From assembly GCF_024494575.1 (NCBI RefSeq), contig NZ_JANHDO010000002.1:124001-188000 (forward strand): a stretch of 64,000 nt of DNA, in the 5' to 3' direction. A program made the translations under genes and the position numbers. The DNA is from Halorubrum salinum (GTDB lineage Archaea; Halobacteriota; Halobacteria; Halobacteriales; Haloferacaceae). The notes under the pieces were generated by a model. That model saw only the letters and a program-made list of their open reading frames with translations, did not search any database and had not been told where the DNA came from. Position 1 is the first letter of the stretch, and the number at the start of each line of letters is the position of its first letter. This document shows positions 34,071 through 42,282 of the stretch, in pieces.

Positions 34071-34775
34071 ATGTCGAACTCCGATCCCGCAGCCGAATCG
34101 CCCGAATCGGACGGTTCCGAGGCGGCCGGCATCGCCGCCGATCCGGTCGACGACGCGACCGACTCCGTCACCGTCTACTCCGATTACGTCTGCCCGTTCT
34201 GTTACCTGGGTCGGCAGTCGCTCGCGGAGTACCGGGAGACGCGGTCCGAGCCGCTCGCGGTCGACTGGCACCCGTTCGACCTCCGCGCCGGCAAGCGCAA
34301 CCCCGACGGGTCGATCGACCACGAGGCCGACGACGGGAAAGACGAGGACTACTACGCGCAGGCCCGAGAGAACGTCCGGCGGCTCCAAGAGCAGTACGGC
34401 GTCGAGATGGCCCAAGAGATCGCCACCGACGTCGACTCGCTCCCGGCGCAGGTCGTCTCCGTTCACGTGAAAGAGACCGCGCCGGAGGCGTGGCCCGCGT
34501 TCGACGAGGCGGTCTTCGAGGCGCTCTGGCGGGACGGCCGCGACATCGGCGACCGCGAGGTGCTCGCCGACCTCGCGGCGGACGTCGAGGGTCTCGACGC
34601 CGACGCGGTCGAGACCGCGCTCGGCGACGACGATCTCCGCGAGCGCGTCACGGGGCTCTTCGACGCGGCGAGAGAGCGCGGAATCACCGGCGTCCCCACG
34701 TTCGCGTTCGACGGCCACGCCGCCCGCGGCGCGGTCCCGCCGGAACAGCTCGAACGGCTCGTCGAGGGGGCCTGA
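34071..34775 (+). CDS. DsbA/FrnE-like thioredoxin-fold protein
   Basis: 234 residues, no signal peptide, so cytoplasmic. The CPFC redox motif (Cys41, Cys44 in YVCPFCYLG) starts a DsbA-type domain with its helical insertion, and the cis-Pro loop GVPTFAFDG is near the C-terminus. The family includes FrnE polyketide-related proteins and disulfide oxidoreductases or isomerases; the reaction here is unknown. ATG 34071 is the first start with good codon use; the earlier part of the open frame is antisense to thiD. An acidic 30-residue leader precedes the domain. Confidence 0.85.
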   Translation: MSNSDPAAESPESDGSEAAGIAADPVDDATDSVTVYSDYVCPFCYLGRQSLAEYRETRSEPLAVDWHPFDLRAGKRNPDGSIDHEADDGKDEDYYAQARENVRRLQEQYGVEMAQEIATDVDSLPAQVVSVHVKETAPEAWPAFDEAVFEALWRDGRDIGDREVLADLAADVEGLDADAVETALGDDDLRERVTGLFDAARERGITGVPTFAFDGHAARGAVPPEQLERLVEGA

Positions 34776-34814
34776 GGCGCGCGCCCACGCGGTAACGACG
34801 AGCGGAAGCGACGA

Positions 34815-35615
34815 TTACGCCGCCTCGTCGGGGTCGACGATCCGATAGGAGAGATAGACGCATCCGAGCGCGAGGACGGTCCCGCCGATCACGTCCGTGA
34901 GCCAGTGGATGCCGAGATACATGGTTGCTATCACCACGGATCCGGCGAGCCACACGGCGAGCGGCGTCCACAGCGGGTACTCCTCGCGTGTCAGTACGGC
35001 GAAGGCGGCGACCGTCACCGAAAGCGACGTGTGAAGCGACGGGAAGACGTTCGTCGTCTCGTTCACCGCGCTCGTCAGCGCGCTGAACTCTGGGTTGTGG
35101 GTGTACAGAAGCGACGTCCCGACGTTCAGGTTCCGCGGGCCGTGTGCGAACACGGCCGTGTAGAGTGCGAGCCCGATCGCGTAGTTGAACGCGTACGCGA
35201 CGAGCAGCCGCCGCAGGGTCGTCGTCTTCGGCAGCGCGAGGTACGCGAGAAACGGGAACGCGAGCAGGAACGCGTACCCGTACACGTACACCGACGAGAA
35301 GTACATCGTCAGTTCGGGAGTGGCGAACGCCTGCTGGAGCCACGCGACGAAGTTTCCTTCGAGCGCCCAGATGAACCCGGTCAGCCGCAGTCCGAACAGC
35401 TCGGAAATCGTCTGTAGGGACCCCCGACCGACGGCGCTGACGAGCAACACGACGCCGAGCGCGAGGAGTTCCCGCCGCGCGTCCCGAAGCCGCGGCACGG
35501 CGTTCCCCCACAACCCGTACAGCCGCTTCGGCCGGACGATCGCGATACCGGCGACGAAAAGCGACGCGCAGAGCCACAACACGACCGATCGGAGGACGGA
35601 CAGGAACGGGCTCAT
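34815..35615 (-). CDS. PAP2 superfamily membrane phosphatase
   Basis: 266 residues with about six membrane segments. PAP2/AUR1-type signatures are HGPRNLNVG, the FPSLHTSLS block (PSxH) and GIHWLTDVIGG (HxxxD). It probably hydrolyses a lipid phosphate, or transfers a phosphoinositol-type head group, at the outer membrane face. The ATG overlaps the stop of the upstream substrate-binding protein gene (ATGA), so the two are co-translated and probably act together on a membrane or cell-surface substrate (inference). Confidence 0.85.
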   Translation of the reverse strand: MSPFLSVLRSVVLWLCASLFVAGIAIVRPKRLYGLWGNAVPRLRDARRELLALGVVLLVSAVGRGSLQTISELFGLRLTGFIWALEGNFVAWLQQAFATPELTMYFSSVYVYGYAFLLAFPFLAYLALPKTTTLRRLLVAYAFNYAIGLALYTAVFAHGPRNLNVGTSLLYTHNPEFSALTSAVNETTNVFPSLHTSLSVTVAAFAVLTREEYPLWTPLAVWLAGSVVIATMYLGIHWLTDVIGGTVLALGCVYLSYRIVDPDEAA

Positions 35616-37546
35616 TGCTGCCTCGCGAGCAGCCGTCCCTCGTCGTCGAACCGATACCCGGCGTCTCGGAGCAGATCCCGCGCCCGCTCGGCGTCGAGCG
35701 AGCCGGTTCCGGCGTCGCCGGCGAACGGGTGAACCGGGTCCACGGACCGCTCGTCCCACCGCAGGCCGTCGGGGACCCACGACGGAGAGGCCGCGAGCGG
35801 CGACGACGCCGGCTCCGCGTATCCGTCGAACGCCTCCTCGACCAGGGATTCCTTGTCGATCAGCGACGCGAGGACCCCGCGGAACCGCGGGTTCGACAGC
35901 GGTGCTCGCCGCACGTTGTAACCCACGTGGTAGAACGCGCCCGAACGGCCGGTCACGAGCCGGGCGTCGGCCTCGCGGCCGATACGCGGGATCGCGTCGG
36001 GACCGAGGGTCGAGACGGTGGCGTCTGCGAACCCGTCTCCGACCATCTGGACCGCCGCGATGTCCGAGGGAACCACGCCGACTTCGAGCCGGTCGAACGC
36101 CGGCTTTCCGCGGAAGCGCTCTGGAACCCCGGCCGCCGCGTCCGCCGACGCCCCGTCGCCTCCCGTCTCGGCCCGCACGAGGAAGTGGTCCGGGTTCCGC
36201 TCGAAGACGGCCGACTCCTCCGCCGTCGCCTCGACGAACCGGATCGGCCCGCTTCCCACCGGGTCCTCGTTGGGCGAGACGAGCGCCTCCGTCGTCTCCG
36301 CGTCGAACTCGAAGCCGGCGATCGTGGCGGCCTCGGTGCGGTCGCTCCACACGTGTGCCGGCAGGATCGGGACGCGAAGCGCGCGGACGACCACCGCCCG
36401 GTTGACGTTCTCGACGCCGAGCCGAACGGTCCGGTCGTCGACCGCCAGCGCGGACTCGACGACCGAGCTTCGGCCGCGGAACCGCGGCGTCGGCACCGGC
36501 GTCTCCATGCTCCCCATCGACGTGTCGCGGAGGAACTCGTAGGTGAACGCGACGTCGTCCGCGGTGAGCGGTTCGCCGTCGTGCCAGGTCGCGTCCCGCA
36601 GCGAGACCTCGACCGTCTCGGGCCCGACGCGCTCCCAATCGGTCGCGAGCCACGGGACGACGTCGCCGGAGTCGATCACGACGAGTCGGTCGTACAGGAG
36701 CGACGTGAACGTCCCCTGTCGGCGATACTCCGCCGCGATCGGGTTCCAATTCTCCGTGATACCGCTGTCCGTCGTCACCAGCCGGAGCGTGGCCGACGCC
36801 TCGGCGTCGTCGCCGGCGAAGAGCTCCTCGGCGGCCGCGGTGGCGTTCCCGCCGTCGTCGAGGAACTCGCCGCCGTCGGTCGATCCCCCGCCGTCGGCCG
36901 ATCCCCCGCCGCCGGTCGAACCGTCGGCCGCGTCCGTGCGATCGAGGGACAACAGACCGGAGACGGTGAGCGGCTGTCCCTGACTCCACCCCTCGAACCG
37001 CTCCTCGCGGATCGCGGTGAGCGGGTCGGGAAACGCCACGACGGTGAACGGCTGGAGTTCGGTGAGCGAGCGCTGGAGGTCCGCAACCGCCTCGCGTCGA
37101 TCCGGTTCCGCCCGGCGCTGTCTTTCGAGCTCCTCGTCGACGCCGTTGAGGTCGGCGAATCCGAACGGGTTCTGCCGGCCCACTTCCGGGGCGAACCGCG
37201 AGTGCGTGAGCGCGTACATCGCGTCCGGGTCGAACGGCTTCGGTTCGAGGAACTGGCCGACGTACGCGTCGAAGTTCTGGTTGATGAGTACCTTCCGCCA
37301 GAGGGTGGTCCGATCGAGGGTGTTGATGCGGGCGTCGATCCCAACCGTCTTGAGGTTCTCCGCGAGGTGTCTCGCGATCCGGATCGCGTTCGGGTCCCTG
37401 TCGGCGGGCACCGCGTCTATCTGGAGGGTCAACTGCGAGGTCGTCCCCCGTCCCGCGAGGTTTCGCGAACGACCGAGACAGCCACCGCTCGCGGCGACCG
37501 CGCCGAATCCCGCGAGCGCCCGCCGTCGGCTGATCGGTCGGGTCAT
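35612..37546 (-). CDS. Family 5 substrate-binding lipoprotein with circularly permuted lobes
   Basis: 644 residues. A Tat signal (SRRRA) with lipobox ASGGC (Cys23) anchors it outside the cell as a lipoprotein. Residues 37-200 match what is normally the C-terminal half of DppA/OppA-type binding proteins (AENLKTVGIDARI, FDAYVGQFL, FDPDAMYALTHS, RSLTELQPFTVV). A Gly/Ser/Asp linker (205-250) follows, then residues 252-644 match the usual N-terminal part (NWNPIAAEYRRQG, VPWLATDWERV, WHDGEPLTADDVAFTYEF, YNVRRAPLSNPRFRGVLASLIDKE, ARDLLRDAGYRFDDEG). The gene ends where the conventional sequence would continue into its second half. No permease or ATPase genes are adjacent; it forms an operon with the PAP2 gene. 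Confidence 0.8.
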   Translation of the reverse strand: MTRPISRRRALAGFGAVAASGGCLGRSRNLAGRGTTSQLTLQIDAVPADRDPNAIRIARHLAENLKTVGIDARINTLDRTTLWRKVLINQNFDAYVGQFLEPKPFDPDAMYALTHSRFAPEVGRQNPFGFADLNGVDEELERQRRAEPDRREAVADLQRSLTELQPFTVVAFPDPLTAIREERFEGWSQGQPLTVSGLLSLDRTDAADGSTGGGGSADGGGSTDGGEFLDDGGNATAAAEELFAGDDAEASATLRLVTTDSGITENWNPIAAEYRRQGTFTSLLYDRLVVIDSGDVVPWLATDWERVGPETVEVSLRDATWHDGEPLTADDVAFTYEFLRDTSMGSMETPVPTPRFRGRSSVVESALAVDDRTVRLGVENVNRAVVVRALRVPILPAHVWSDRTEAATIAGFEFDAETTEALVSPNEDPVGSGPIRFVEATAEESAVFERNPDHFLVRAETGGDGASADAAAGVPERFRGKPAFDRLEVGVVPSDIAAVQMVGDGFADATVSTLGPDAIPRIGREADARLVTGRSGAFYHVGYNVRRAPLSNPRFRGVLASLIDKESLVEEAFDGYAEPASSPLAASPSWVPDGLRWDERSVDPVHPFAGDAGTGSLDAERARDLLRDAGYRFDDEGRLLARQQ

Positions 37547-37669
37547 GTGTCGGTGCCCTTTCGCCGCCGGGGTATATTTCTTCTGTGGTCGCCCGTCCGC
37601 GGATCGGCGGATCTGCCGCCCTTTCGGCCGACTCCCGCCCGATCTGCACGATCGATCCGAACGGACCAC

Positions 37670-38869
37670 TCAGATCACGTCGGCGAGCGGGAGCGCCAGT
37701 CCGACCGCCCACGCGACCGTCCCCGCGGCGAGGACGGCCCTGTCGCCGGCCGCTCGACCCAGCGCGAGCACGGAGAGCGCGGCGACGAGCGCGGTCCGAT
37801 GGACGATGAGGGCGGGCGGGACCGCGACGCCGAGCGCGGCGAAGTCGGCGACGAAACCGGCTCCGAGCCCCGCGCCGACCGCGAGCCCCGCTGCAGTCGG
37901 GTCACACTCGCGCCCGAGTGCGACCACGAGGCCGGGCAGTCCGACGGCGAGGACGAGGTACAGCGGGGCGGCGATCGCCTTCGGCGGGAGCGTCGGCCCC
38001 AGCGTCTCGACGGTCACGCCGGCGACGCGAACCGCGACGACGACGAGCGCGAGCAGGGCACCGAGCGCCGCGGCCCGCGTGTGTCGGCGGGCTTCCCGGC
38101 GACTACGCCGGGCAAGGTCGACGGCGGCCCGTCGAGTCCGGTCCCGGAGGAGGGTCCCGCCGACCGCCGCGAGCGTCGCCGCCGTCGCCAGTTCGACCAC
38201 CGTGAGCCACCCGTCGCTCCACCCGCCGTCGATGCCGCGGTACTCGCGGCTGACCTCGGCGTCGACCGCCCCGCGGATGAGCTCGTCCTCCAACCGATTC
38301 CGCGGCTCGGCGATCCCCGGTACCGTGTGTCGCAGCCGGAACCAGTCGTAGTACTCCTCGTGGGCCTGTATCGCCGTGTACGCCCCGTCCGGCGACTCGT
38401 AGGCGCGGAGGTGGTCGCGGACGCCGAGGTACGAGCCGTCGTGAAGCTCGAACGTCTCCCGGAGCCAGATCCCGCCCGCCGGCCCTCGAACGTAGCCGTA
38501 TCGGGTGGAACTCCGCGCGTCGGCCCAGTCGCGCTCGACTATCGCCCGGACCTGATCGACGTCCGCCGTGGTCGCGGCCTCCGTCCCGTTCGTCTCCTCC
38601 CAGTCCGCGTCGGACCGGTGTTCGATCGCACGCCGGGTCGTCTCGGCGTCGGCGTGGACCACGACGTTGATCGCGAGCGTCCTCCCCGCGGCCGACGTGT
38701 CACGGCTCGTATACGGCCACAGTCGGTACTCCCCCTCGACGACGACGAGCGAGTCCGCGTCGACCGCCGCGTCCGCCGGCTCGGCCGGCGGCCCGGCGAA
38801 GACCCCGGAGAGCGCCAGCCCGACGCCGACGACGACGAGCAGTACGGCAGCGGTCGTCGTCCGTCCCAT
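37670..38869 (-). CDS. Haloarchaeal membrane protein of unknown function
   Basis: 399 residues from ATG 38869 (MGRTTTAAVLL). An N-terminal signal-anchor helix (5-28) is followed by an extracytoplasmic domain of about 180 residues (rich in Trp, Tyr and charged residues, with HEEYYDWFRLRH near its end). Some seven hydrophobic helices (about 215-399) then follow, with a basic loop at 235-255. I do not recognise the family. An upstream GTG at 38878 is the alternative start. The gene stands alone, 124 bases from the binding-protein gene that follows on the same strand. Confidence 0.65.
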   Translation of the reverse strand: MGRTTTAAVLLVVVGVGLALSGVFAGPPAEPADAAVDADSLVVVEGEYRLWPYTSRDTSAAGRTLAINVVVHADAETTRRAIEHRSDADWEETNGTEAATTADVDQVRAIVERDWADARSSTRYGYVRGPAGGIWLRETFELHDGSYLGVRDHLRAYESPDGAYTAIQAHEEYYDWFRLRHTVPGIAEPRNRLEDELIRGAVDAEVSREYRGIDGGWSDGWLTVVELATAATLAAVGGTLLRDRTRRAAVDLARRSRREARRHTRAAALGALLALVVVAVRVAGVTVETLGPTLPPKAIAAPLYLVLAVGLPGLVVALGRECDPTAAGLAVGAGLGAGFVADFAALGVAVPPALIVHRTALVAALSVLALGRAAGDRAVLAAGTVAWAVGLALPLADVI

Positions 38870-38947
38870 GGCACCCACGACGAGGCGGGAGGTAAAACCG
38901 GTTCGGGAGTCTCCTCCCCGGGCCCGTCCGTTCCACCTCGCCCGCGG

Positions 38948-39250
38948 TCACCACGTCTCGACGACGCCGTCGCGAACGTCCTCCGCACACCCCTCACAGT
39001 CGGCGTGTCCGGATTCGAAACACGCCGGTCGCCCCTCCTCGTCGACCGGAACGGCCCGCCGCTCCGCGTGCCGCCGGCAGACGACCCGCGCGCGCCCCTC
39101 CTCGTCGACCGGGAGGTCGTACCGCGCCGCGCCCGCCGCGTCCCCTTCCGAACCGTCGCGTCCCTCTGCGTAGGCGCGTTTGGCCGCCTCGAACTGCCGG
39201 CCAGCCTCGCGGATCTGCCGGCGGATGACGCGTTCGAGTCGGTCGTCCAT
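38948..39250 (-). CDS. Small haloarchaeal protein with Cys/His cluster
   Basis: 100 residues from ATG 39250 (MDDRLERVIRRQI). A helical head is followed by two short DEEGR repeats and a Cys/His cluster (VVCRRHAE, ACFESGHADCEGCAED) that probably binds zinc. Function not recognised; similar small proteins are widespread in haloarchaea. Codon bias is good. No operon partner. Confidence 0.65.
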   Translation of the reverse strand: MDDRLERVIRRQIREAGRQFEAAKRAYAEGRDGSEGDAAGAARYDLPVDEEGRARVVCRRHAERRAVPVDEEGRPACFESGHADCEGCAEDVRDGVVETW

Positions 39251-39417
39251 ACGACCCCGTTCGTCCGGCGAACTATAGGTCCGTTGGCCGTCGGAGCCGG
39301 TCCGTCCGCGACGCACCCCGCTCGGGATCGGACGCGACGGGGCGAAAAAACACGACGAACGTTCAGTTCACGAGGGGAACGGGGAGGTATTAGTCGCCTC
39401 GGCCCCACGGATCGCGC

Positions 39418-40251
39418 ATGAGCCAGACCCCAGCGGAGTCGGTGTTGCTGTCGGACGACCCCCCGCTCGACCTCCGTCTCTCTCCGGCCGAACTCGACGC
39501 CGCCCGCGATCGGATCACGTCGTTCATCGCCGACGTCGTCGACGACGCGGGCGCTGACGGGGCGGTCCTCGGACTCTCCGGCGGGATCGACTCGACGCTT
39601 TCCGCCTATCTCGCGGTCGAGGCTCTCGGCGAGGACGGTCTCCACGGGATCACGATGCCGGCCGAGGTGAACGACCCCGACGTGATGAGCGACGCCGAGC
39701 GCGTCGCCCACGACCTCGGGATCGAGTACGACGTGGTCGAGATCCAACCGATCGCAGAGCGGTTCTTCGAGGCGTTCCCGGAGGCGGCCGACGATCGGAC
39801 GGCGACGGGGAACGTGTACGTCCGGACCCGCGCGGTGCTGAACTACTTCGTCGCCAACGCGGAAAACCGGGTGGTGCTCGGGACCGGCAACCGCGCGGAG
39901 GCGATGACGGGGTACTTCACCAAGTACGGCGACCAGGCCGTCGACTGTAACCCGATCGGGAACCTCTACAAACAGCAGGTGCGCCAGCTCGCCGCCCACG
40001 TCGGCGTCCCCCGCGACCTCGTGATGCAAGAGCCCACGGCCGGGATGTGGGAGGGACAGACGGACGCGGCGGAGATGGGCCTCGACTACGACACCGTCGA
40101 CGCGATCGTGGCCGTCCACGTCGATGGCGGCCTCTCGCGGTCGGCGACGGTCCGCGAACTCGGCGTGCCGGCCGAGGCCGTCGACCGAGTCGTCGAGCTG
40201 TACGAGGGCAGCGCGCACAAGCGGTCGATGCCACCGGCTCCGGAACGGTAG
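39418..40251 (+). CDS. nadE: NAD+ synthase
   Basis: 277 residues, an ammonia-dependent type without a glutaminase domain. The PP-loop SGGIDS (54-59), RTRAVLNYFVANAE, GTGNRAEAMTGYFTKYGD and PTAGMWEGQTDAAEMGLDYD are classical NadE blocks. It amidates deamido-NAD using ATP. ATG at 39418, 168 bases from the divergent small gene. The C-terminal HKRSMPPAPE is typical of the family end. Confidence 0.94.
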   Translation: MSQTPAESVLLSDDPPLDLRLSPAELDAARDRITSFIADVVDDAGADGAVLGLSGGIDSTLSAYLAVEALGEDGLHGITMPAEVNDPDVMSDAERVAHDLGIEYDVVEIQPIAERFFEAFPEAADDRTATGNVYVRTRAVLNYFVANAENRVVLGTGNRAEAMTGYFTKYGDQAVDCNPIGNLYKQQVRQLAAHVGVPRDLVMQEPTAGMWEGQTDAAEMGLDYDTVDAIVAVHVDGGLSRSATVRELGVPAEAVDRVVELYEGSAHKRSMPPAPER

Positions 40252-40277
40252 ACCAGTAGCGACCGCTTCGAGTCCGC

Positions 40278-40427
40278 TCAGGCGTCGTGCGCCCGTTGTT
40301 TCGTGACCTCCGCGATACCGGCGTTGGCCGAGCAGTTCGGGCACGCGTGGATCTGTCCGCGCTCGTCGGAGAACACCCGAGCGAACCGGTCCGAGACGTG
40401 CGCGTCGCAGTGCTCACACGTGGGCAT
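40278..40427 (-). CDS. 49-residue zinc-ribbon protein
   Basis: A small gene, ATG at 40427 to TGA at 40278. Two CxxC knuckles (CEHC at residues 4-7, CPNC at 29-32) flank a short beta hairpin, a complete one-domain zinc ribbon common in haloarchaea (DUF7563-like, from memory). Function unknown. It faces nadE tail to tail with 26 bases between stops. Confidence 0.72.
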   Translation of the reverse strand: MPTCEHCDAHVSDRFARVFSDERGQIHACPNCSANAGIAEVTKQRAHDA

Positions 40428-40617
40428 GACGGGGGGGCTCCGGGTGTCTGAAGGCGTTTCGTATCATGGCAGTTCTACGCACGTGAGACTTGGTCACGAA
40501 CGCCTAAGTGGCCTTTCCGAACTCCGTCCAAAATTCGTCCGAAAACCTCTCGCCTGCGGGCGGATCGGTCGCGTCGCGAGCGGCGTCACCCCCGACGCCA
40601 CGGCCCTCAGCCGGTGG

Positions 40618-40622
40618 AAAAA
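40618..40622 (-). terminator. Oligo-T tract after the TrpD-like gene
   Basis: Five T residues on the minus strand 11 bases beyond the stop codon at 40634-40636. Confidence 0.35.
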
Positions 40623-40633
40623 CGGCCCCTATC

Positions 40634-41731
40634 TCAGAAGTCGCGGAGCGCGTCGAGCACGGCCATCGCGGAGCCGTCGTCGATCGCGTCGCGGGCCAGT
40701 TCCAGCCCCGCCTCGATCGAGTCGGCGTCCTCGCGGGCGTAGATCCGCAGGGCGGCGTTGACCGCGACCGCGTCGGCGAAGGCGTCCTCGCGCTCGCCCG
40801 CCAAGACCTCCTCCGTGATCGTCGCGGACTCGCCCCCGACGTCGTCGACGGCGAGGTCGTCCTCTTCCAGATCCATCCCGTACTCGGCCGTCTCGATCTC
40901 GAAGTCGTCGAAGCTCGCGCTCTCGCTGCCGGCCTCGTCTCCCTCGTCGCCGGCCGCGGTCCACTCCGCGACCTTGGTGTACCCGGGACGGACGTCGTCG
41001 TACCCCTCCATCCCCTGGAACATCAGGACGCGGTCGAGGTCGTGGAACTCGCTTTCGACGAACGTGTCCACGACCTTCTTCGCGAACGCGAGGTGATAGA
41101 ACGAGCCGAGGTGGACCGACGCGCCGGCGGGGTTCGCCAGCGTCTCGATCGTGTTGACGAACGTCCGGACGCCCATCATGTCGCGGCGCTCGAACAGGTC
41201 GTCGATCGCGGGGTTGAACGCGGGCTGGTAGTAGAACCCGAACCCGGTCTCGTCGACCATCTCGGCGGAGTCACGCGGCGTGAGCTCCGTCGCGACGCCG
41301 AGTTCGTCTAAGACCTGCTTGTACGCGTCCTGCTTTTGCGTGGGGACGCGGTCGCCCGAGTGGACGACCACGGGAGTTCCGGCGGCGGCCGCGACCGCGC
41401 CCGCGGCCACGCCCAGGATCGCGGTCCGACCCTTCCCGTCGTAGTTCGCGCCGCAGTCGACGGGGTCGACCTCGGGCTCCGCGTACTCCACGCGGTCGCA
41501 CATCACGTCGACGTACGCGCCCAGCTCCTCGGGCGTGTTCCGCTTCCAGCGGTTCGCGAGCCAGAACGCCCCGAGCGTCGTCGGGTCCGGCTCGTCCGCG
41601 AGGATTCGCTCGAACGCCTCCGTCGCCTGCGCGCGCGTCAGGTCGTCGGCCGACTTGTGCCCGGAGCCGCAGACCTCGGTCATCAGCCGCTTGAGGGGCC
41701 ATTCGCCGAACTCCTGAGTCGCCTGAGCCAT
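40634..41731 (-). CDS. TrpD-like anthranilate phosphoribosyltransferase family protein
   Basis: 365 residues, glycosyltransferase family 3 fold. The N-terminal helical domain has DDLTRAQATEAFERILADEPDP. The PRPP-binding loop of true TrpD (D-x-x-G-T-G-G-D) is replaced by DCGANYDGKGRTAILG, so this is a diverged paralogue. Other family blocks are HSGDRVPTQKQDAYKQVLDELGV, NPAGASVHLGSFYHL and LMFQGMEGYDD. It is probably a phosphoribosyltransferase or phosphorylase acting on an unknown base; it need not be in tryptophan synthesis because no trp genes are nearby. The start is ATG 41731 (MAQATQEFGEW), and an oligo-T tract follows the stop. Confidence 0.8.
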   Translation of the reverse strand: MAQATQEFGEWPLKRLMTEVCGSGHKSADDLTRAQATEAFERILADEPDPTTLGAFWLANRWKRNTPEELGAYVDVMCDRVEYAEPEVDPVDCGANYDGKGRTAILGVAAGAVAAAAGTPVVVHSGDRVPTQKQDAYKQVLDELGVATELTPRDSAEMVDETGFGFYYQPAFNPAIDDLFERRDMMGVRTFVNTIETLANPAGASVHLGSFYHLAFAKKVVDTFVESEFHDLDRVLMFQGMEGYDDVRPGYTKVAEWTAAGDEGDEAGSESASFDDFEIETAEYGMDLEEDDLAVDDVGGESATITEEVLAGEREDAFADAVAVNAALRIYAREDADSIEAGLELARDAIDDGSAMAVLDALRDF

Positions 41732-41865
41732 ACGCCTCGTTCGGGGCTCCGAACGAAAAGTCCCTCGCTCGCCTCCCGCGAGCCGGGAACGGGCCCGGAA
41801 CGCGGCGCGTGCGAGCCGTCGCGGACGACCGCCGCCGCAGATCCGTGTCACAGATCCGCATACAA

Positions 41866-41996
41866 TACTGTGGCTTTGTTCATTTACAGGGGAAATCAAG
41901 ACACAATACGATAGAATTAGCGCTGGAAGATTCTGTAGCGCGGTGTAAAAAGCGTCAGAATTATATGCACGTCCACCTTGTGTTCGATTGTACCCG
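41866..41996. other. AT-rich intergenic segment, possible insertion remnant or promoter region
   Basis: About 40% GC in a 68% GC background. It contains TGTGGCTTTGTTCAT (resembling an IS5-group terminus), no open frame of note, and a TATA-like TTATATG at about 41961-41967 that suits the small gene starting at 41997. No partner inverted repeat or transposase is visible. Confidence 0.35.
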
Positions 41997-42143
41997 ATGA
42001 CGTCCAAATCCGTGTCAACCGCGCTCACGCTGTATCGCTCTCGGACCCTCACCCTCGAACAGGCCGCCACTGCCGGCGGCTGCTCGACGACACAACTCGA
42101 AGAGAGCGCCCGGGCGTTCGCGCCGACTCCCGCTGACGACTGA
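41997..42143 (+). CDS. 48-residue haloarchaeal small protein (DUF7317-like)
   Basis: A small gene, ATG 41997 to TGA 42141-42143. The pattern ALTLYRSRTLTLEQAATAGGCS is that of a widespread haloarchaeal mini-protein resembling one helix-turn-helix (family named from memory). A TATA-like TTATATG about 32 bases upstream predicts a leaderless mRNA. The role is unknown; a DNA-binding or protein-binding HTH is possible. Located alone before the siroheme decarboxylase gene. Confidence 0.6.
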   Translation: MTSKSVSTALTLYRSRTLTLEQAATAGGCSTTQLEESARAFAPTPADD

Positions 42144-42282
42144 CTCCCGCTGACGTCCCCGCTGACGTCGCGCCGATCTCCCGATTGCCGCCCCGCTGTC
42201 GTCGTCTATCGCCCTCACCGACGGCCCTTGCCGACTACCCGCCTCCGAAACCGGTAGGTACGCGCGGCACTTAATCTGGCCA

